In this document: positions 43,664-55,722 of the stretch, one piece after another
How the letters are laid out: each line of letters opens with the position of its first letter
Position numbering within the stretch: position 1 is the first letter of the stretch
From: Hymenochaete sp. R1
Lineage: Eukaryota; Basidiomycota; Agaricomycetes; Hymenochaetales; Hymenochaetaceae
Reading direction: 5' to 3'
NCBI GenBank assembly: GCA_019400425.1
Contig: JAFREE010000062.1
Coordinates: forward strand, 62,001-126,000
Length of the DNA: 64,000 nt
The notes under the pieces: model-generated
What the model saw: only the letters and a program-made list of their open reading frames with translations
What the model was told of the DNA's origin: nothing
Databases searched by the model: none
Program-made: the position numbers and the translations under genes

Positions 43664-45008
43664 ATGTTCTACGACCTCTGCGTGCCAGTCCCGACACCGG
43701 CAACCTATCCTCAAGCTCAGGGACAGTCTAAGAAGAGCAAGGGAAAACAACCTTCGACGCAAGTACAGACATCGATCTCGTCTGTTGCCTTCAGCCAGAC
43801 GCAGATCGCAGACATCGAGGCCAGGATCGACCTTCTCATTCGTTGTGCGCATCATACCCTATCTCAGATCTCCCAAGTGCTGTAGAATGCTTATTGCCGG
43901 CAGTAGGATACTCGGTCATTGCACTTGAACAATGTATCCAGAGCAAGTTGGATCCTAAAACTCATGTCAATATTCTCGATCCTTTATTGACGCAATTGCG
44001 AAAGAGAGAAGGCGTCCAATTCTTGAAACGCCTGACGATCGTCTTGGATGAGGCCAGTGAAAAGGGAAATGGTCTGGTGAGCATATACTTGTCTCATTCC
44101 TGTTCATCTTTGTTCCTAACGGAAATGTCATAGTCGTCGGGAAATGCTTCCTGGGTTGCCCCTTTCGACATTCTTTCTCTCCGTCCAACAACACAGTCCA
44201 ACCTCCAGGCTGCATGCCTTACGCTCACTCAGCCATCGCCTCTCACTACCCACGTCATATCTCTCCCTCTTACTGTCCCGCGTCCACCTTATCGACTAAA
44301 ACATACACTGGTTCGAACAGCTATCAAAAATGGCGCCGTGTTCGAGATACTTTACACCGGTGCACTCAAGGGCGAAGACGAACGGAGGAATTGGTGGGCA
44401 GCTGCAAGGGACCTTGTACGAGCCACCAAAGGGAAGGGTATCATCGTAAGCGGAGGCATAGATGCGACTGAAAACTTTCGTGCACCAAGGGATGTTGGAA
44501 ACATGTGAGTCAAAGTTCAAATTGCACTAATTGGCTCTGATTTGAAGTTTCACAAAGCCTTACTATGCTTGGTCTACCCCAAAATGTGGCTCATGATGCA
44601 GCTAAGGTCATTCCCAAGTCTTTGCTTGTGCGGGCCGGCACGCGAAAAACGTATCGAGCAGTCCTATCAGAGCCCAGGCTCATCCTTCCTTCGGGCACGT
44701 CACAAGGACAAATAGATCAATTGACATCATTGTCGTCGAACGACTCAAACTCTGTTCATCCGGGACCTGCTCAACAACTGAATGCACCATTCTCAGACAG
44801 TCAGCCGATCCTGGGTGTGAAAAACGCCGTCGCCGCGTCGAGATCAGAGGAGGTAAATGGTACTCTGCAACAGTTAGGCGGCAAGAAGCGTTCACTCGAC
44901 ACAGCGCAGGGCGAAGGCAGTGGTGGTGGTGAGACGCCGGAAATGATCGCGAATCGGGAGGGAAAGAAAAACAAGAAGAAGAAAGTCAAAGGTCCTGAGA
45001 GCTCGTGA
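43664..45008 (+). CDS. rpp1: Ribonuclease P/MRP subunit Rpp30 (Rpp1)
   Basis: Exons 43664-43844, 43904-44076, 44134-44504, 44558-45008; 391 aa. This is a protein subunit shared by RNase P (tRNA 5' ends) and RNase MRP (rRNA processing) in the nucleolus, with a TIM-barrel-like fold. Family blocks are MFYDLCVPVPTP at the start, RIDLLIRLGYSVIALEQ across the first splice, GVQFLKRLTIVLDE, WVAPFDILSLRPTTQSNLQAACLTL, KNGAVFEILYTGAL and GIIVSGGIDATENFRAPRDVGNILTMLGLP. The last 120 residues are a disordered extension ending in a basic cluster (GKKNKKKKVKG), probably a nucleolar signal. It is convergent with the acidic protein gene, 186 bases apart. Confidence 0.95.
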
Positions 45009-45194
45009 TATGTATTTGGTGTATTTGATGCTATAAAATTTCTCAATGCTGCTCCGTGTTGAACACCGCAACATCGAGCTGAACCTCGTACTCAAAACTT
45101 CATTCCTCCTAATTCACATATATCATACCCTAAGACCAGCTTCGAAGACAAGCATACCAGTCCTTGAATGTAGATTACCGGACTCTCAGCCCCT

Positions 45195-46328
45195 TCAACC
45201 CCCTCTGACAAAGCCAGCTGCTGGCGCCATGCGATTACGCATTACGCCGACATTCGCTGCATTGTCGCGCAAGATGTTGTTCATTTTTCAGGATTCAACC
45301 GACAAAGTGCGCCAAATGCGAAAAAAAGAGAATGGGAAATTAGTTCACGACAGTGATATTTTCACGAAACCAAAGCATTCACCTGGTTGCCTGTTCCGAG
45401 CTTTGCTAGACGTCTTCGATGCTTTGAGGCCGAGGCTGGTGTCTACAAATCGTCTCACTTTCTTGGGTGGCCCGTTCCGCGACGAAAATGTTACTATTGA
45501 CGTCTTCTTAGATGGTTCCGTACGAATGGTTTTCGAGCTAATGTTATGAGTTTTTAGCTGGTTAATCGAAAAGTAAGAATGACCTGGGAGAACGCACCCG
45601 ATAATAATGTCTTTGTTCTTTTGCTTTCTTCTAACCTTGCGTTTTGAACCCGCGTTTGGCTGCAGTCCAGCTTTTGAGGCTGGATTTGGCCGGGTCTTTT
45701 TGGGTGCTTGAGCATTTGAGAGTGCATCGACGAACAGGTGGTCGGGGAGGTAATTCGGGTTCGTGTCTTCGTCGCCCAATTCTGAGCCAGATTCCATGGA
45801 ACCATTGTCTTCACTTTCATCTCCGTCTTCTGAATGCTCCTCGTCATCTCCGGCAATGTCATCGTTTTCATCGTCGTCTAACTCATCTGTCGGTTGAACA
45901 CTCTCAACCTCGTCTTCACGTATCTCCCGCTCATCCTCATCCTCTCCTTGCGCATCTCGCATGGCCCGGTCCATACGAGTATCCATAGACTCCTGTATCC
46001 GCTCCTGAGCACCCGAGTCCTTCGCACGTCTCTCACTCTCTCCTCCCTCCTGTGGATCATCGGACTCGAAACTTTTTCTGGCACGCTGGTTGCTCTGCGG
46101 TTTCATCTTCTCCTTCACGAAGTGTGTTAGATCTTTATCATATTTCTGCCTCGTGTCCGCATGTTTTGCTTTCTTCTTCTGTCGCGCGAGGGCGAGAGCG
46201 GCGTTCCTTGCCTGGTCGACTTTCTTCGCGTGGGACTTGGAGGCGCTGAAGGAGACGGCTTCGGGCGCATCATCTTCGACATTGTTACGAGAAAGTTCGT
46301 TGCTTTGGGGCAGTTTTAGGGAAGGCAT
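45195..46328 (-). CDS. Acidic nuclear/nucleolar-type protein of unknown function (315 aa)
   Basis: Exons 46328-45598, 45537-45383, 45256-45195; 315 aa. The N-terminal third is basic and helical (KKVDQARNAALALARQKKKAKH). The middle is a long Asp/Glu-rich stretch (about 130-200), followed by a basic block (GSKRKVRRKQKNKD). A conserved-looking C-terminus reads SKTIRT, PPKKVRRFVDTSLGLK, and ends QPANVGVMRNRMAPAAGFVRGG. The alternation of acidic and basic tracts is typical of nucleolar proteins; I cannot name the family. The first intron (60 bp) is open in frame, so a retained form would also be readable, but the splice gives the more compact protein. ATG 46328 is the first ATG in frame. Confidence 0.75.
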
Positions 46329-46827
46329 GGATCGAGCGGACGGAGAGTAGGTGTCGGACAGGCGAGAGGGCTCAGAATTGCATCGCAAGCCGCACGCAAG
46401 CAGAATTCGCTGATCGGCAGATACCCAAATAGTCTCGTCCGTAAAGCCCGGAGTGGAAAAACTGAGACCAGCCGACGGCGAGAGTCACATAGAAAATCTC
46501 AAGTCTAATGTTTGCTTACTAGTAACTTAGCAGCTCGGAAGGCCTTGTAGTTTTTTCGGAGTGGGAAATATTAAGGGCATGTAAGTTTTTTTTCTGTGAC
46601 TCGAAATGCCGACCGAGATCGAGCCACACTCAAAAGTTGTATTGAACTCTCGCAGTAAGGGATTTGTTCAAACTAACTCAGATGCATTAATATATAGAAG
46701 TATAATTCATATTTGCTTAATGATATATGTTAGACGGTGAGCTACAATAGCACAGAACTAGCGATGCAAGACATTGGATCTCGGAATAAAATAAGAATGA
46801 ATCGGATAGGTTGTTCACCATGCCGAC
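46329..46827. other. Promoter of the acidic-protein gene and spacer
   Basis: AT-rich sequence between two minus-strand genes; no coding signal. It contains the 3' flank of the intronless paralogue 2. Confidence 0.5.
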
Positions 46828-48450
46828 TCAGTAGTCGACATTATTAATGGCAGTCCAGCCTGAGCCAGTCGACGACGACTTGATCCTTTTACCAGATCCT
46901 CTACTAACATCTTCTTCCCCTCCATCATCGTTCTCGCTATCAATGTCACCTACCTCAGCGTGAGTTCGTTTTGGAAGTTGGATATTTGGTAATGCGGAAC
47001 TTCTAAAACCAGGAGGCATGGCCAAGCGAAAGTATCTCTTCCCAGCCTCCGCAGTACTGGATGCAGCTGCACCTCCTTGGTCTGTCGAATTAGTTCGAAG
47101 CTTGATCTCAAGCCTATCCGCCTGTTCTTGTGTCATATTCAACTCCTCCTGATACTTCTCAAAAAGCGCTTTATAATCCCTCTTCAATGCATTCGCATTT
47201 CTATCCGCGACAAGCCCGTCTGCACCCAATTCTTTCGCAAAAACGTGCTTCCTATTGTTCTCTTCCTTGAATTTATCTTCGGCCGCTTGCACCGTACCAT
47301 AAAATCCCTGCCACCACGTGTAAAAGTGATAAGCAATCTCCAAGTCGCATTGGCGCTTTCTGGTAACGAGTAGCGTCAAGTCTCGAGGGCTAAGGACGTC
47401 TAGTTGCTTTATTTTAAACCTAGAGAAAGTATTTACCGCATGCTTATCTATCATCACGAGGACGGAGGAGATCCTGTCGTGCTCGGGGGATGATAATGCG
47501 GCCGTATTGTCTTTAAGTCGATGAGCTGCCTGACGGAACTCCAGTAACGAATCCCGTCGTTCGCGAAGAAGAAGGAACAAGAACATAGCGTTCCTGGACT
47601 GCGTATTCCGTATATGCGTTGCTAACTCCAGCGACGGAACAGACCTTCTCACAGTTTTAATGAAAGAAATGAGAGTCGAAGCATCAAGGTGGTACGCTGT
47701 CTCGAGCACGTTCTTGTCGATATTGTTCATCAAGAATGTCATGCAAGCACATTGCGCGTGAAAGAATAGTTTGCTTTCCTTCTCCCAGCGTTTAGACAAG
47801 TCTTCAGTTGTCTTGTATCCCCATAGCGTACCTGTGGAAAGTACTTTGCAGAGTTCAGCGAACGTGGTGTCCGCGGCCTTCTTCTTGCCATGGAGGAATG
47901 TTGCCCAAGAGTGCGCCCGTTCTTTCTCATCCATCTTCTTCTCCGGCTTCATCACATCCTCGAAATGCTCTTTTAAAGCAGATATTCTACCGTCAACACT
48001 GTCCCGTTCGATAGTGAGGCGCTTGATGATATTTTCGGCGATCGTTTTGATTTCCTTCACCTCAAGAGACCGGTCCTGGTCACTAGAAGCGTTTGATTTC
48101 AAGAACGTGCAGAACACGTCCAATGCTGGCTTGGAGTCCTCAACCAAGGTCATCCAGTGCACCCATTTCTTCTCGAGTAGCTGCGGTATCGACATGCGAG
48201 GAGTGTCATTACCATTGCGAGGAACGAATCGATGTGCTTCAGGAATGGGTATCCCGCGTTCATGCATGTCCTGTAGGATTGCATCACCGAGCTTTTCATG
48301 ACTATCGTCAACGAGTGCGGAGAGGTGGTCGACATGCTTGCGCCAGTCAGTGACAGACCAATGCCCTGCCCACTCTGAGAGTGGCTTACTCCAATGACGG
48401 AATGTAGATCCTTGGGACCCAGAACCTGATTTAATCTTTCCTTGAGACAT
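46828..48450 (-). CDS. Intronless protein of unknown family, paralogue 2 (540 aa)
   Basis: One exon from ATG 48450. It is a paralogue of 18463-20127 with the same layout: FRHWSKPLSEWAGHWS near the start, HLSALVDDSHEKLGDAILQD, IPEAHRFVPRNGND, a helical middle with FFHAQCACM, a Glu/Gln-rich helix (YQEELNMTQEQADRL), and an acidic-to-basic end (SGKRIKSS). The N-terminal 130 residues are almost the same as in paralogue 1, and the DNA there is nearly identical over about 280 bases; the C-terminal halves differ much more. That pattern points to a recent exchange of the 5' part. No known domain, signal peptide or membrane helix. Function unknown. Confidence 0.85.
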   Translation of the reverse strand: MSQGKIKSGSGSQGSTFRHWSKPLSEWAGHWSVTDWRKHVDHLSALVDDSHEKLGDAILQDMHERGIPIPEAHRFVPRNGNDTPRMSIPQLLEKKWVHWMTLVEDSKPALDVFCTFLKSNASSDQDRSLEVKEIKTIAENIIKRLTIERDSVDGRISALKEHFEDVMKPEKKMDEKERAHSWATFLHGKKKAADTTFAELCKVLSTGTLWGYKTTEDLSKRWEKESKLFFHAQCACMTFLMNNIDKNVLETAYHLDASTLISFIKTVRRSVPSLELATHIRNTQSRNAMFLFLLLRERRDSLLEFRQAAHRLKDNTAALSSPEHDRISSVLVMIDKHAVNTFSRFKIKQLDVLSPRDLTLLVTRKRQCDLEIAYHFYTWWQGFYGTVQAAEDKFKEENNRKHVFAKELGADGLVADRNANALKRDYKALFEKYQEELNMTQEQADRLEIKLRTNSTDQGGAAASSTAEAGKRYFRLAMPPGFRSSALPNIQLPKRTHAEVGDIDSENDDGGEEDVSRGSGKRIKSSSTGSGWTAINNVDY

Positions 48451-49093
48451 GTGTGGTGAAGCGACGCTAGTGATTGTCTACTGAACTGAGATTGCAATAA
48501 GCATACTGCAAGATTAAGAATAGTGGAATGGTACAGACTCGCCTGAATTTACTCTTCACTGTGGGCTAAGCAAATCCGATATGAGAGTTGATGCAAGAGT
48601 TGGAGATAGGTGCCTTCAATAAGACATTGCTCTTATATCCATAGAATTGGTTTGCATATGAACTGTTCTGTTGCATGACCTCTCTTTGCATGACCTTGGC
48701 TCGACGAATAAAACTAAGGATGAGCGAAATGAGCCAGAAGACTCTTGAATGGCACAAATGGACTTACGAGCTCTGATCGACCAAGGTGACCATCATGGTG
48801 TCAAGTACTAGCGAGTTGCTGGAAGTTCGTCGAAACAGTACCAGTCGTCGAAAGTACTAAGTAGAAGCAATCTTGAGGTCCTGCCACGGTCCGGCGCGTG
48901 CTCATGGTCTCACGCAAGCATATGCTTTCACACGCTCTTGGGTGAATCTGCCTTTTCATGGATTCCTTTGGCAGTAGAGCGTGGGAAGGTCTATGCTTTG
49001 AACACAGTGCCTCCAGTCATGATCTATGATTAGTCAGCCTAACTGCGCTTTGGGTAAACAGCAGTCAGTTCCGAAACATGAGTGCCAATATTA
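48451..49093. repeat. Spacer with an inverted copy of left-end sequence
   Basis: This lies between divergent genes. Bases about 48893-48998 match the reverse complement of about 762-872, with roughly four in five bases the same by eye, including CTGCCTTTTCATGG and GTAGAGCGTGGGAA. It is a fragment of the copy-A repeat in the opposite orientation. The rest shows no coding signal. Confidence 0.6.
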
Positions 49094-50206
49094 ATGTTAC
49101 GCTCAGCATCCCGTATCGCAAATCGATGGGCTCAACAACCTCGGCAACGCAGGCAAGTACGATGTTATGCTTCAGCACGTTCCGTGTTGGTTTCCAGCGT
49201 CTCGACATTTGGCGGGCCTGAATCCCAGCCTCCTCCGGATGACGACACGTTTGTGTCCGACAGCGAATGGGAACTTCGTACAGGTATGGTATGTCTTCGA
49301 GTCCAACTTTTTGAAATATACGACTCAAGTATTTAGTCAGACCAAGTATCACTGAATAGACCACAATTGTGTCTGACCAGCTGCATCAGGGCGTGCCATG
49401 GACATCCTCCAACAGACGTTACCGGCGTTCTTTAAGACAGGACTTGTGGCGACAAACTACCATCTTCCTCTGGATGTTCATGGGATATTGGGAGGAAAGG
49501 GGTGGTCGGCTGAACAGCATGTACAGGAAGATGAAGAAGAAGGGATCTATTCGCGGTCTGTACGACTGGAATATACACCAACTGATGCCCTCCCTCCACC
49601 CTTCCCGCGTATGCTTCATATAGAAGGTAAGTCTTCTGCACCTTCAGTACTTTTCACCCATTTCAACTCAATGTACTCCCATAGGTCTTCCATTATACGT
49701 CGCGTCCTCTGTTTTTGTCAGGCATACCTTGAATGCTCTGTACACAGACCTTGCCGTCTCTATGAACAAAGTTGAAGTTCACGCTCCTCTGCGACCGAAA
49801 CTGCCTCCTGATAGTGCGGTTGGGAAAATGAGGTCCAGCTCTCGTAACTATGAGCGCGAGCGAAAGATTACGATCGGACTGCTCGTCTCGGGAGTGAATA
49901 GGCTAGGTCTAAGCTCCGAACGCGCAGAGTGGGACGTGTCAGTTTCTTCACACTTTCCTATCACTTGCTAGCGAACTAACACAACACTGTGATAGAAATT
50001 CGACGTACTCATTCTGTCCAAAGTCAGGTCTCGTCGCTTTGCACACCGTAAACGCAATCCATCCCGCACCAAGCGAGACAGTTTACGCTGCCTTCCAGAG
50101 TGCGCTGAATGGACTTGGAAGGATCGGTGGCGGGCGTTTCGGCGGGAAGGGTGCGCTTAATGCGGTCCGGGAGCACGTCGTTGAAGACGACAAACGTTCG
50201 CGATAA
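49094..50206 (+). CDS. Conserved-looking mitochondrial protein of unknown function (299 aa)
   Basis: Exons 49094-49283, 49381-49626, 49685-49937, 49996-50206; 299 aa. The N-terminus is a mitochondrial-type presequence: MLRSASRIANRWAQQPRQRR, basic with no acidic residues. The body has RSVRLEYTPTDALPPPFPR, HIEGLPLYVASSVFVRHTLNALYTDL, a basic linker (SSSRNYERERK), and VNSTYSFCPKSGLVALHTVNAIHPAP. This patterned region, kept through three splices, suggests a structured domain, perhaps lipid- or steroid-binding-like as in DUF2358 proteins; that is a guess. Two acceptors, at 49381 and 49390, are both in frame and differ by three codons. Divergent from the intronless paralogue 2. Confidence 0.75.
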
Positions 50207-50668
50207 TGTCTTCTAAAAATCCGCTTTTCTTTTTTTTTCGTCATTTCAACTTAACCCCCGCTCAGCATAATCACTAATAACGTAGCATGTATTATATATA
50301 TATATACAAGTCAGAAGTAGTGCACCTCACTCAGAATACAAATTTTCAAGTATTAAAGCTTCAATATCATGTGTATATTTGCATTCTATTTCCGTATTTA
50401 TGTTTTAGGCAGCCTTCAATTCGAACCATTTATACGCATGCGAGATAGTAGTATCCATTCTGCGTAGTACTTCCCTCACAGAAACACAGCTTGCCCTAGA
50501 AGACGGTGCTAAAACTTGGGTCAGTGAAGTTGGCAGAATCTTAGAGTCTAGAGCGTAGCGTAGGAGACTGTCCCGAGAACCTCGCACTTTCCTTTTTCAT
50601 CCGTTCACACTTTTTGGTCGTCGATCGAGTGCATCACCCCTCTCAAAGTCTTCCGTCAACACTCAAGT
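50207..50668. other. Spacer with AT repeat; utp22 promoter
   Basis: 3' flank of the preceding gene with an AT dinucleotide run at about 50290-50305, then the upstream region of utp22. No coding signal. Confidence 0.5.
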
Positions 50669-53600
50669 ATGTCGCGCGAATCCAAATTGAAACGGAAGCG
50701 GCCAGTACACGAAGTCATTAGTACCAAAGATAAAAAGGTGTGCGTGTACTTTGTGCGATAGGCGGTAGATTCTTATGCCTTTTCAGAGACGTAACTCGCC
50801 TGAACCGGTTCTGAGGCCTGAAGTTTCGGTAGAGGAGTTTGACTCCGCGGAAGATGACGTTGAAGAATACGGGGATTTCGAAGATCTTGAAGCGAATGAT
50901 GACGGTGCTGAAGCAGAGGATATAGACGGGAAAAACGTTGCAAAATCAGATGGAGTATCGCACAATGCTCACGACAACAGGCCTCCGACAAGGGACGAAC
51001 TTCGCTCAATCAAAGAGGCTACGGAGCTGTTCAAATCCAATACGTTTAAGCTCGCGGTGCGCGTGGCTTCAAGTGAATTCCGTATGCTTATGCTGATGAA
51101 GTGTTGTGTCCTGCGGTAGATCGACGAGCTTCTACCAAATATACGCCCAAAGTCTTCCCGAACGAAGCGCCTGGAGGATTTTCTATTAAAAGTTCACTCC
51201 GCGATAACAATCGCATCTAATACCGGACCCTCACATCCACTCGACGCAAGCAGTGATCTTGCTAAGAAGGGAGTCGCCGTGCCATATCCGACACCACAAC
51301 CGACAAAGGACATCGCATGGAAGGTCGCTTTCGAAAGGCCAACGAACATCATCGTTGTTGGGAGCTGGGCAACGAAGTCTGGCGCGAAAAGTCCAGGAAA
51401 GTTTTCTTGGACAGTTGACGTCGCGGTTGAGATGCCTGCTGTACGTGAAACTACCACTTGATCAAAAAGAGCGCTAACTTATGTTCGAGCAGGAACTCTT
51501 TCAAGAAAAAGATTACTTGGATAATCGGTTCTTCCACAAGAGGGCTTTCTACGTCGCCTCATTGGCCCTTGCGATAAAATCAGACAAGAAGCTGGACGTA
51601 AATCTGATGTACGATTCTGTACTTTCGGATACTCGCATGACGACACTGTTGGTCATTCCCGTTTCAGGTATGTGCTCTCACCTCGCTCTGCCAGGTCAAC
51701 GGACTCGTTTAGCATAGACTGTTTACAGATTCTAGTAATCTCAATGCATGCATACGAGTGATACCAGTCCTTCCGTCTCCAAGCCCCGTCTCTGTCTCAC
51801 ATCTCTCTCCTTCCCATTGCAACCTCCGCCTCAAATCTCCACAAGAGTCCGAATCATCCTCATCGACCACCCCATCTCCAGCTACTCCAATCTACAATTC
51901 CGACCTCTACCATTGTACAACTCCTCTCCCACGTCTTCTACGCACACATGAGCTTACTCAGTCTTCTCCCTCCTTCCGCGACGCTCTGGCTCTTCTTCGC
52001 GTTTGGGCGAACCAACGTGGGTACAGTCCTGGTCCCTCGGAACGTGGATGTATCGCTGGGTTTGAAAGGAGAGGTTTCTTTTGGACGGCAGTGATGCAAG
52101 CAGTAGTTTTGGGCGAGCAGGATCGTGGAATGAGGAGAGGGAAAGTTGTGCTGAAAAAAGGGGTTGGAAGAGGGCTGAGCTCGTACCAGCTCTTCCGAGC
52201 GGCGCTAGACTTGCTTTGTGAGTTTCGAGTTTCATCCAGTCACTATTAAAGCTCATTTGTCGATGCAGCTAAACACAATTTCGAGGAGGAGCCCTTCTTC
52301 ACAGAAGGCGGCACTCAAGTACGTATTGATGTAAATATTATGTGTCGTATGATCTTTGACAAAACCCTAGTTCCCCGTGGACAGCTACACTGGTCACGAT
52401 GCAGTATTTGTGGATACCACTTCCTTCAACACTCTTGTAGGAGTTCCTTCGTCATCTCTGGATATGGTACGCGAATTAAGAATAAAGGAAAAAGTTGCTT
52501 CTAATCTTTTTTCAGCTCCGACACGACGCAAAACTCACGTTAGACAAACTCAACAGTAACTCCTCGGATAGTGACTTGGACTCATTCGAAGATGTCTTTA
52601 TACGAGACCATCGCCAATCCTTTAATCGTTTCGACGTTCTTCTGAGGTAAGGAGGTCGTCTTTCACGCCAGTGGTATCATCGGTGCTGACTTATCTGTAG
52701 CGTGAATCTGAGGGATGCCCGTGTAAGAAACGCCCCGATGTTAGAGCTGCTCGATCACGGCACACCCTCCAAACACCTCATTTATACCATTAACAAAATC
52801 CTCAAGCGCGCTCTCGGAAATCGAATCCGTGCTCTTGCACTAACTCTACCTCTTTCCTCACCCCGTCCAATAAACCAAGGTTCAGCACCCTCACCCTCCA
52901 CACCGCCATCAAGTATCACCCTAGGACTCATACTCGAGCCAGAGCATGCTTTCCGACTGGTCGAGCATGGCCCCTCCGCATCTGATGCCGAGACCGAGAC
53001 AGAAGAGACGAAGAAGTTCCGGGAGTTATGGGGTGATATGGCAGAGCTGCGCCGGTTCAAGGATGGGCGGATAGTAGAGAGTGTGGTATGGGAGGTGACG
53101 ACTGCTGAGGAACGCACGAAGATTCCAGAGCGAATTGTCCGACATATCCTTGCACTTCATTTCAACGTTGGCGCTACGGGAAGTGTCATATCGTATCAAT
53201 CGGATTTCGACGCGACGTTAAGAATACCTCCACCCCTCGTCTCTCGTGTCGTCCTTCCTAGTTTTCCACCAGGTTACAAAAGTGTCCTAACAGCTTTCGA
53301 CAACCTCGTTAGATTGCTCCGCTCCCTCGACACACCTCCAACCTCCTCACATGTTCCCAATCCACATCCCAACTCTGACCTATCGCCCCCAACGTCCACC
53401 CTCCCCCTTGCGATCCTCTCCGTCAGCCCATCGTCCCCCTCCCTCCGCTACACAAGCACCTTCACGCCCCTTCCCCTTCCACCACGGCACGCGTCCTCCC
53501 GCCCAGCTGCAACGCGATTTATCTCCGCAATGGATATCGTCATCCAGTTCGAACGGTCCGGAAGGTGGCCTGACGACCTCCTCGCGTGCCAAGCGATGAA

Positions 53601-55722
53601 ACTCGCATTCCTCGAGCAAATCGCTGTATGCCTCATGAGTCGGAGCTCGTCAGCTAACGCTAACGAAGACGGAGAGGCGGGTGTGAGGGCGTCCATTGTG
53701 TTTCCCGCTGGCGTTCCTTCCAAAGCCACTTCGGCGTCCTCAAGGACTAGTAACGGAGGTGAAGCGAGCGAGCTGGAAAAGACAAGTGATGCATATCTGG
53801 AAATCTTGACCCCTGAAGGCTGGGCTTTCAGAGCCCGAATCTATCACGACCGTGAACAACTCCTGCTTGAACGTGCCCTTAGTTCGCGCAAACCTCATCC
53901 CAAAACTTCACTCGATAAACCATCCCTCCTAACCCGACGAAAGGATACGAAAGAAGGGGGTATCTCTAAAGGCACCCTATCCGCCCTCCTCTTATCTCAC
54001 AAACGCATATACATTCACGCACCACGACACCACCGAGCCATCGCCACCATCGTTCACCGTTTTGCGGCCTTCGCGGGTACGGTGCGGCTCGTCAACAGGT
54101 GGCTTGCAGCGCACCTGCTATTCGACTTTGGCGACTCTGCGTACGCGTTTGGTCACCATTCGTCGCTTTCCTCCTCTGAGGCTGGCGATGAAAGTCGCTT
54201 TGGTGGGGGTGGGGGTGCAGCGCCGCATGTGACGCCTGAAGCTATCGAGCTGCTCGTCGCGTATGTGTTCTTGGTGGAGTGCGGGGGTGGGAAAGAAGGT
54301 GTCCCGGCGACGAAGGAGCGGGGGTTCTTCCGCGTTTTGGCGTGGCTGGCGGACTGGGAATGGGAGAATGGGGTGTACATCCCTCTTTACGAACTTGACG
54401 AAACGAGCGGGGTTGGGACGGATTCCTCTACAGACAACTTGACGTCGTCGAATTCGAATTCGAAGCCCGGCACTGGCACTGGCACCGCTGCAGCCCAACC
54501 GCAAACGCAACAGCAGCTCATCTCAAAAGCAACTGTCCGCGCCGCCTCGACTCGTTCGGGTGTATGGACGCTCGCAACGAGCGCCGACCCGGGAGGAAGG
54601 ATGTGGACGTCGGAGGGGCCGACGATGCTTGTTGCAAGGCGCGTGCGGGATATTGCTAAGGGGCTGAAGGCGCATGTAAGCGCCGTTGGCGTGGGTGGGG
54701 TATTGAACGCTGGAGGACGAGATGAGGAAGCCGTATTTGAGGTGAAGGTGCGTTGATTTATGTCGTTTCTCTCTTTAATTTGAAGGGCACCCCTTTCTAA
54801 CGCCTCTACATCCAATCAAACATTTAAAATCCGTACGCAAAACAGCGTCTCTTCCGCCACCCGCTTACCACCCAAACATACGACGTCCTCATCCGCCTGC
54901 GCCCATCCGCCCTCGTGCGCGCCCATCAAAGCATCGCGCTCTCAGCCTCGACGGCACCCGAGGATCTTGAGACTGAGGTTGCTCGTGCGCTTGATCTCGG
55001 GCGCGGGACGCAGAGGTATGTGAATTTCGGGATGGGAGATGGGGAGGACGAGAAGGGCAAGGTGGAGGTGAGGGTGGATTATGATCCCGCTTTGGCGTTC
55101 TATCGGGACCTCAAGGTGCGTATCTCTCTCTGTCTCTGGTACCGTTGTTCAAAAATACTCACGTACATTGCCGTCAATCTTTTTTTTGCCATTTTTCTCC
55201 TCTCACCAAAACTCTCCCCATTCTTTACGGCGTTGCGCTCGTCGTCTCTAGCGCACCTACGCCGGCACGCTCGCTTTCTTTTTCGACGCCTTCGGGGGAC
55301 AAACGATCGGAGGCGTGTGGGACCCCTCCGTGCTCTCCCCGCGCACGTTCCGCGTCTTGGCCGATTATTCGAGCGTGCCTGTATCTGCCACCGTTGCCGG
55401 AGACGTGGACGATAATAAAGTGAGTTCTTGATTTAGTGGTCAATCAGTCGCGGAGAAGCGGTATATCAGCCAGCCAAATTTATCAGTACTGATTCCAATT
55501 AATGTGTTATCATGACAGGGTAAATCAAATAACGCGGGTAAAGCGACCACAAAGAGCACAAAGACGAAGGGCGTCGAGTCCTCCACGTCTGCGTCCAAAA
55601 TCAAGTTTAAACAGAAGGAAAAAGAGAAAGCGTTGGTGGAAGTGAACCGTGCGGCTGTGTTGGCGGAGATCGAGCGTCTGGGCACGGGATTGGTGGAAGC
55701 GATCGAAGTGAGGGGGGGTTAA
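50669..55722 (+). CDS. utp22: U3 snoRNP/SSU processome protein Utp22 (Nrap)
   Basis: Twelve exons: 50669-50737, 50787-51056, 51120-51440, 51493-51667, 51729-52217, 52269-52318, 52371-52466, 52516-52646, 52701-54747, 54846-55115, 55252-55419, 55519-55722; 1429 aa. Utp22 works with Rrp7 in the UTP-C module during 18S rRNA maturation in the nucleolus. After a charged N-terminus (KLKRKRP, then an acidic run) the family pattern appears: TRDELRSIKEATELFKSNTFKLAIDELL, VPYPTPQPTKDIAWKVAFERP, DYLDNRFFHKRAFYVASLALAI, ALALLRVWANQRGY, FPVDSYTGHDAVFVDTT and HHRAIATIVHRFAAFAGTVRLVNRWLAAHLLFD. The C-terminal part includes RLFRHPLTTQTYDVLIRL and TYAGTLAFFFDAFGGQTIGGVWDP. Several Ser/Pro-rich inserts make it longer than yeast Utp22. 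Confidence 0.95.
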
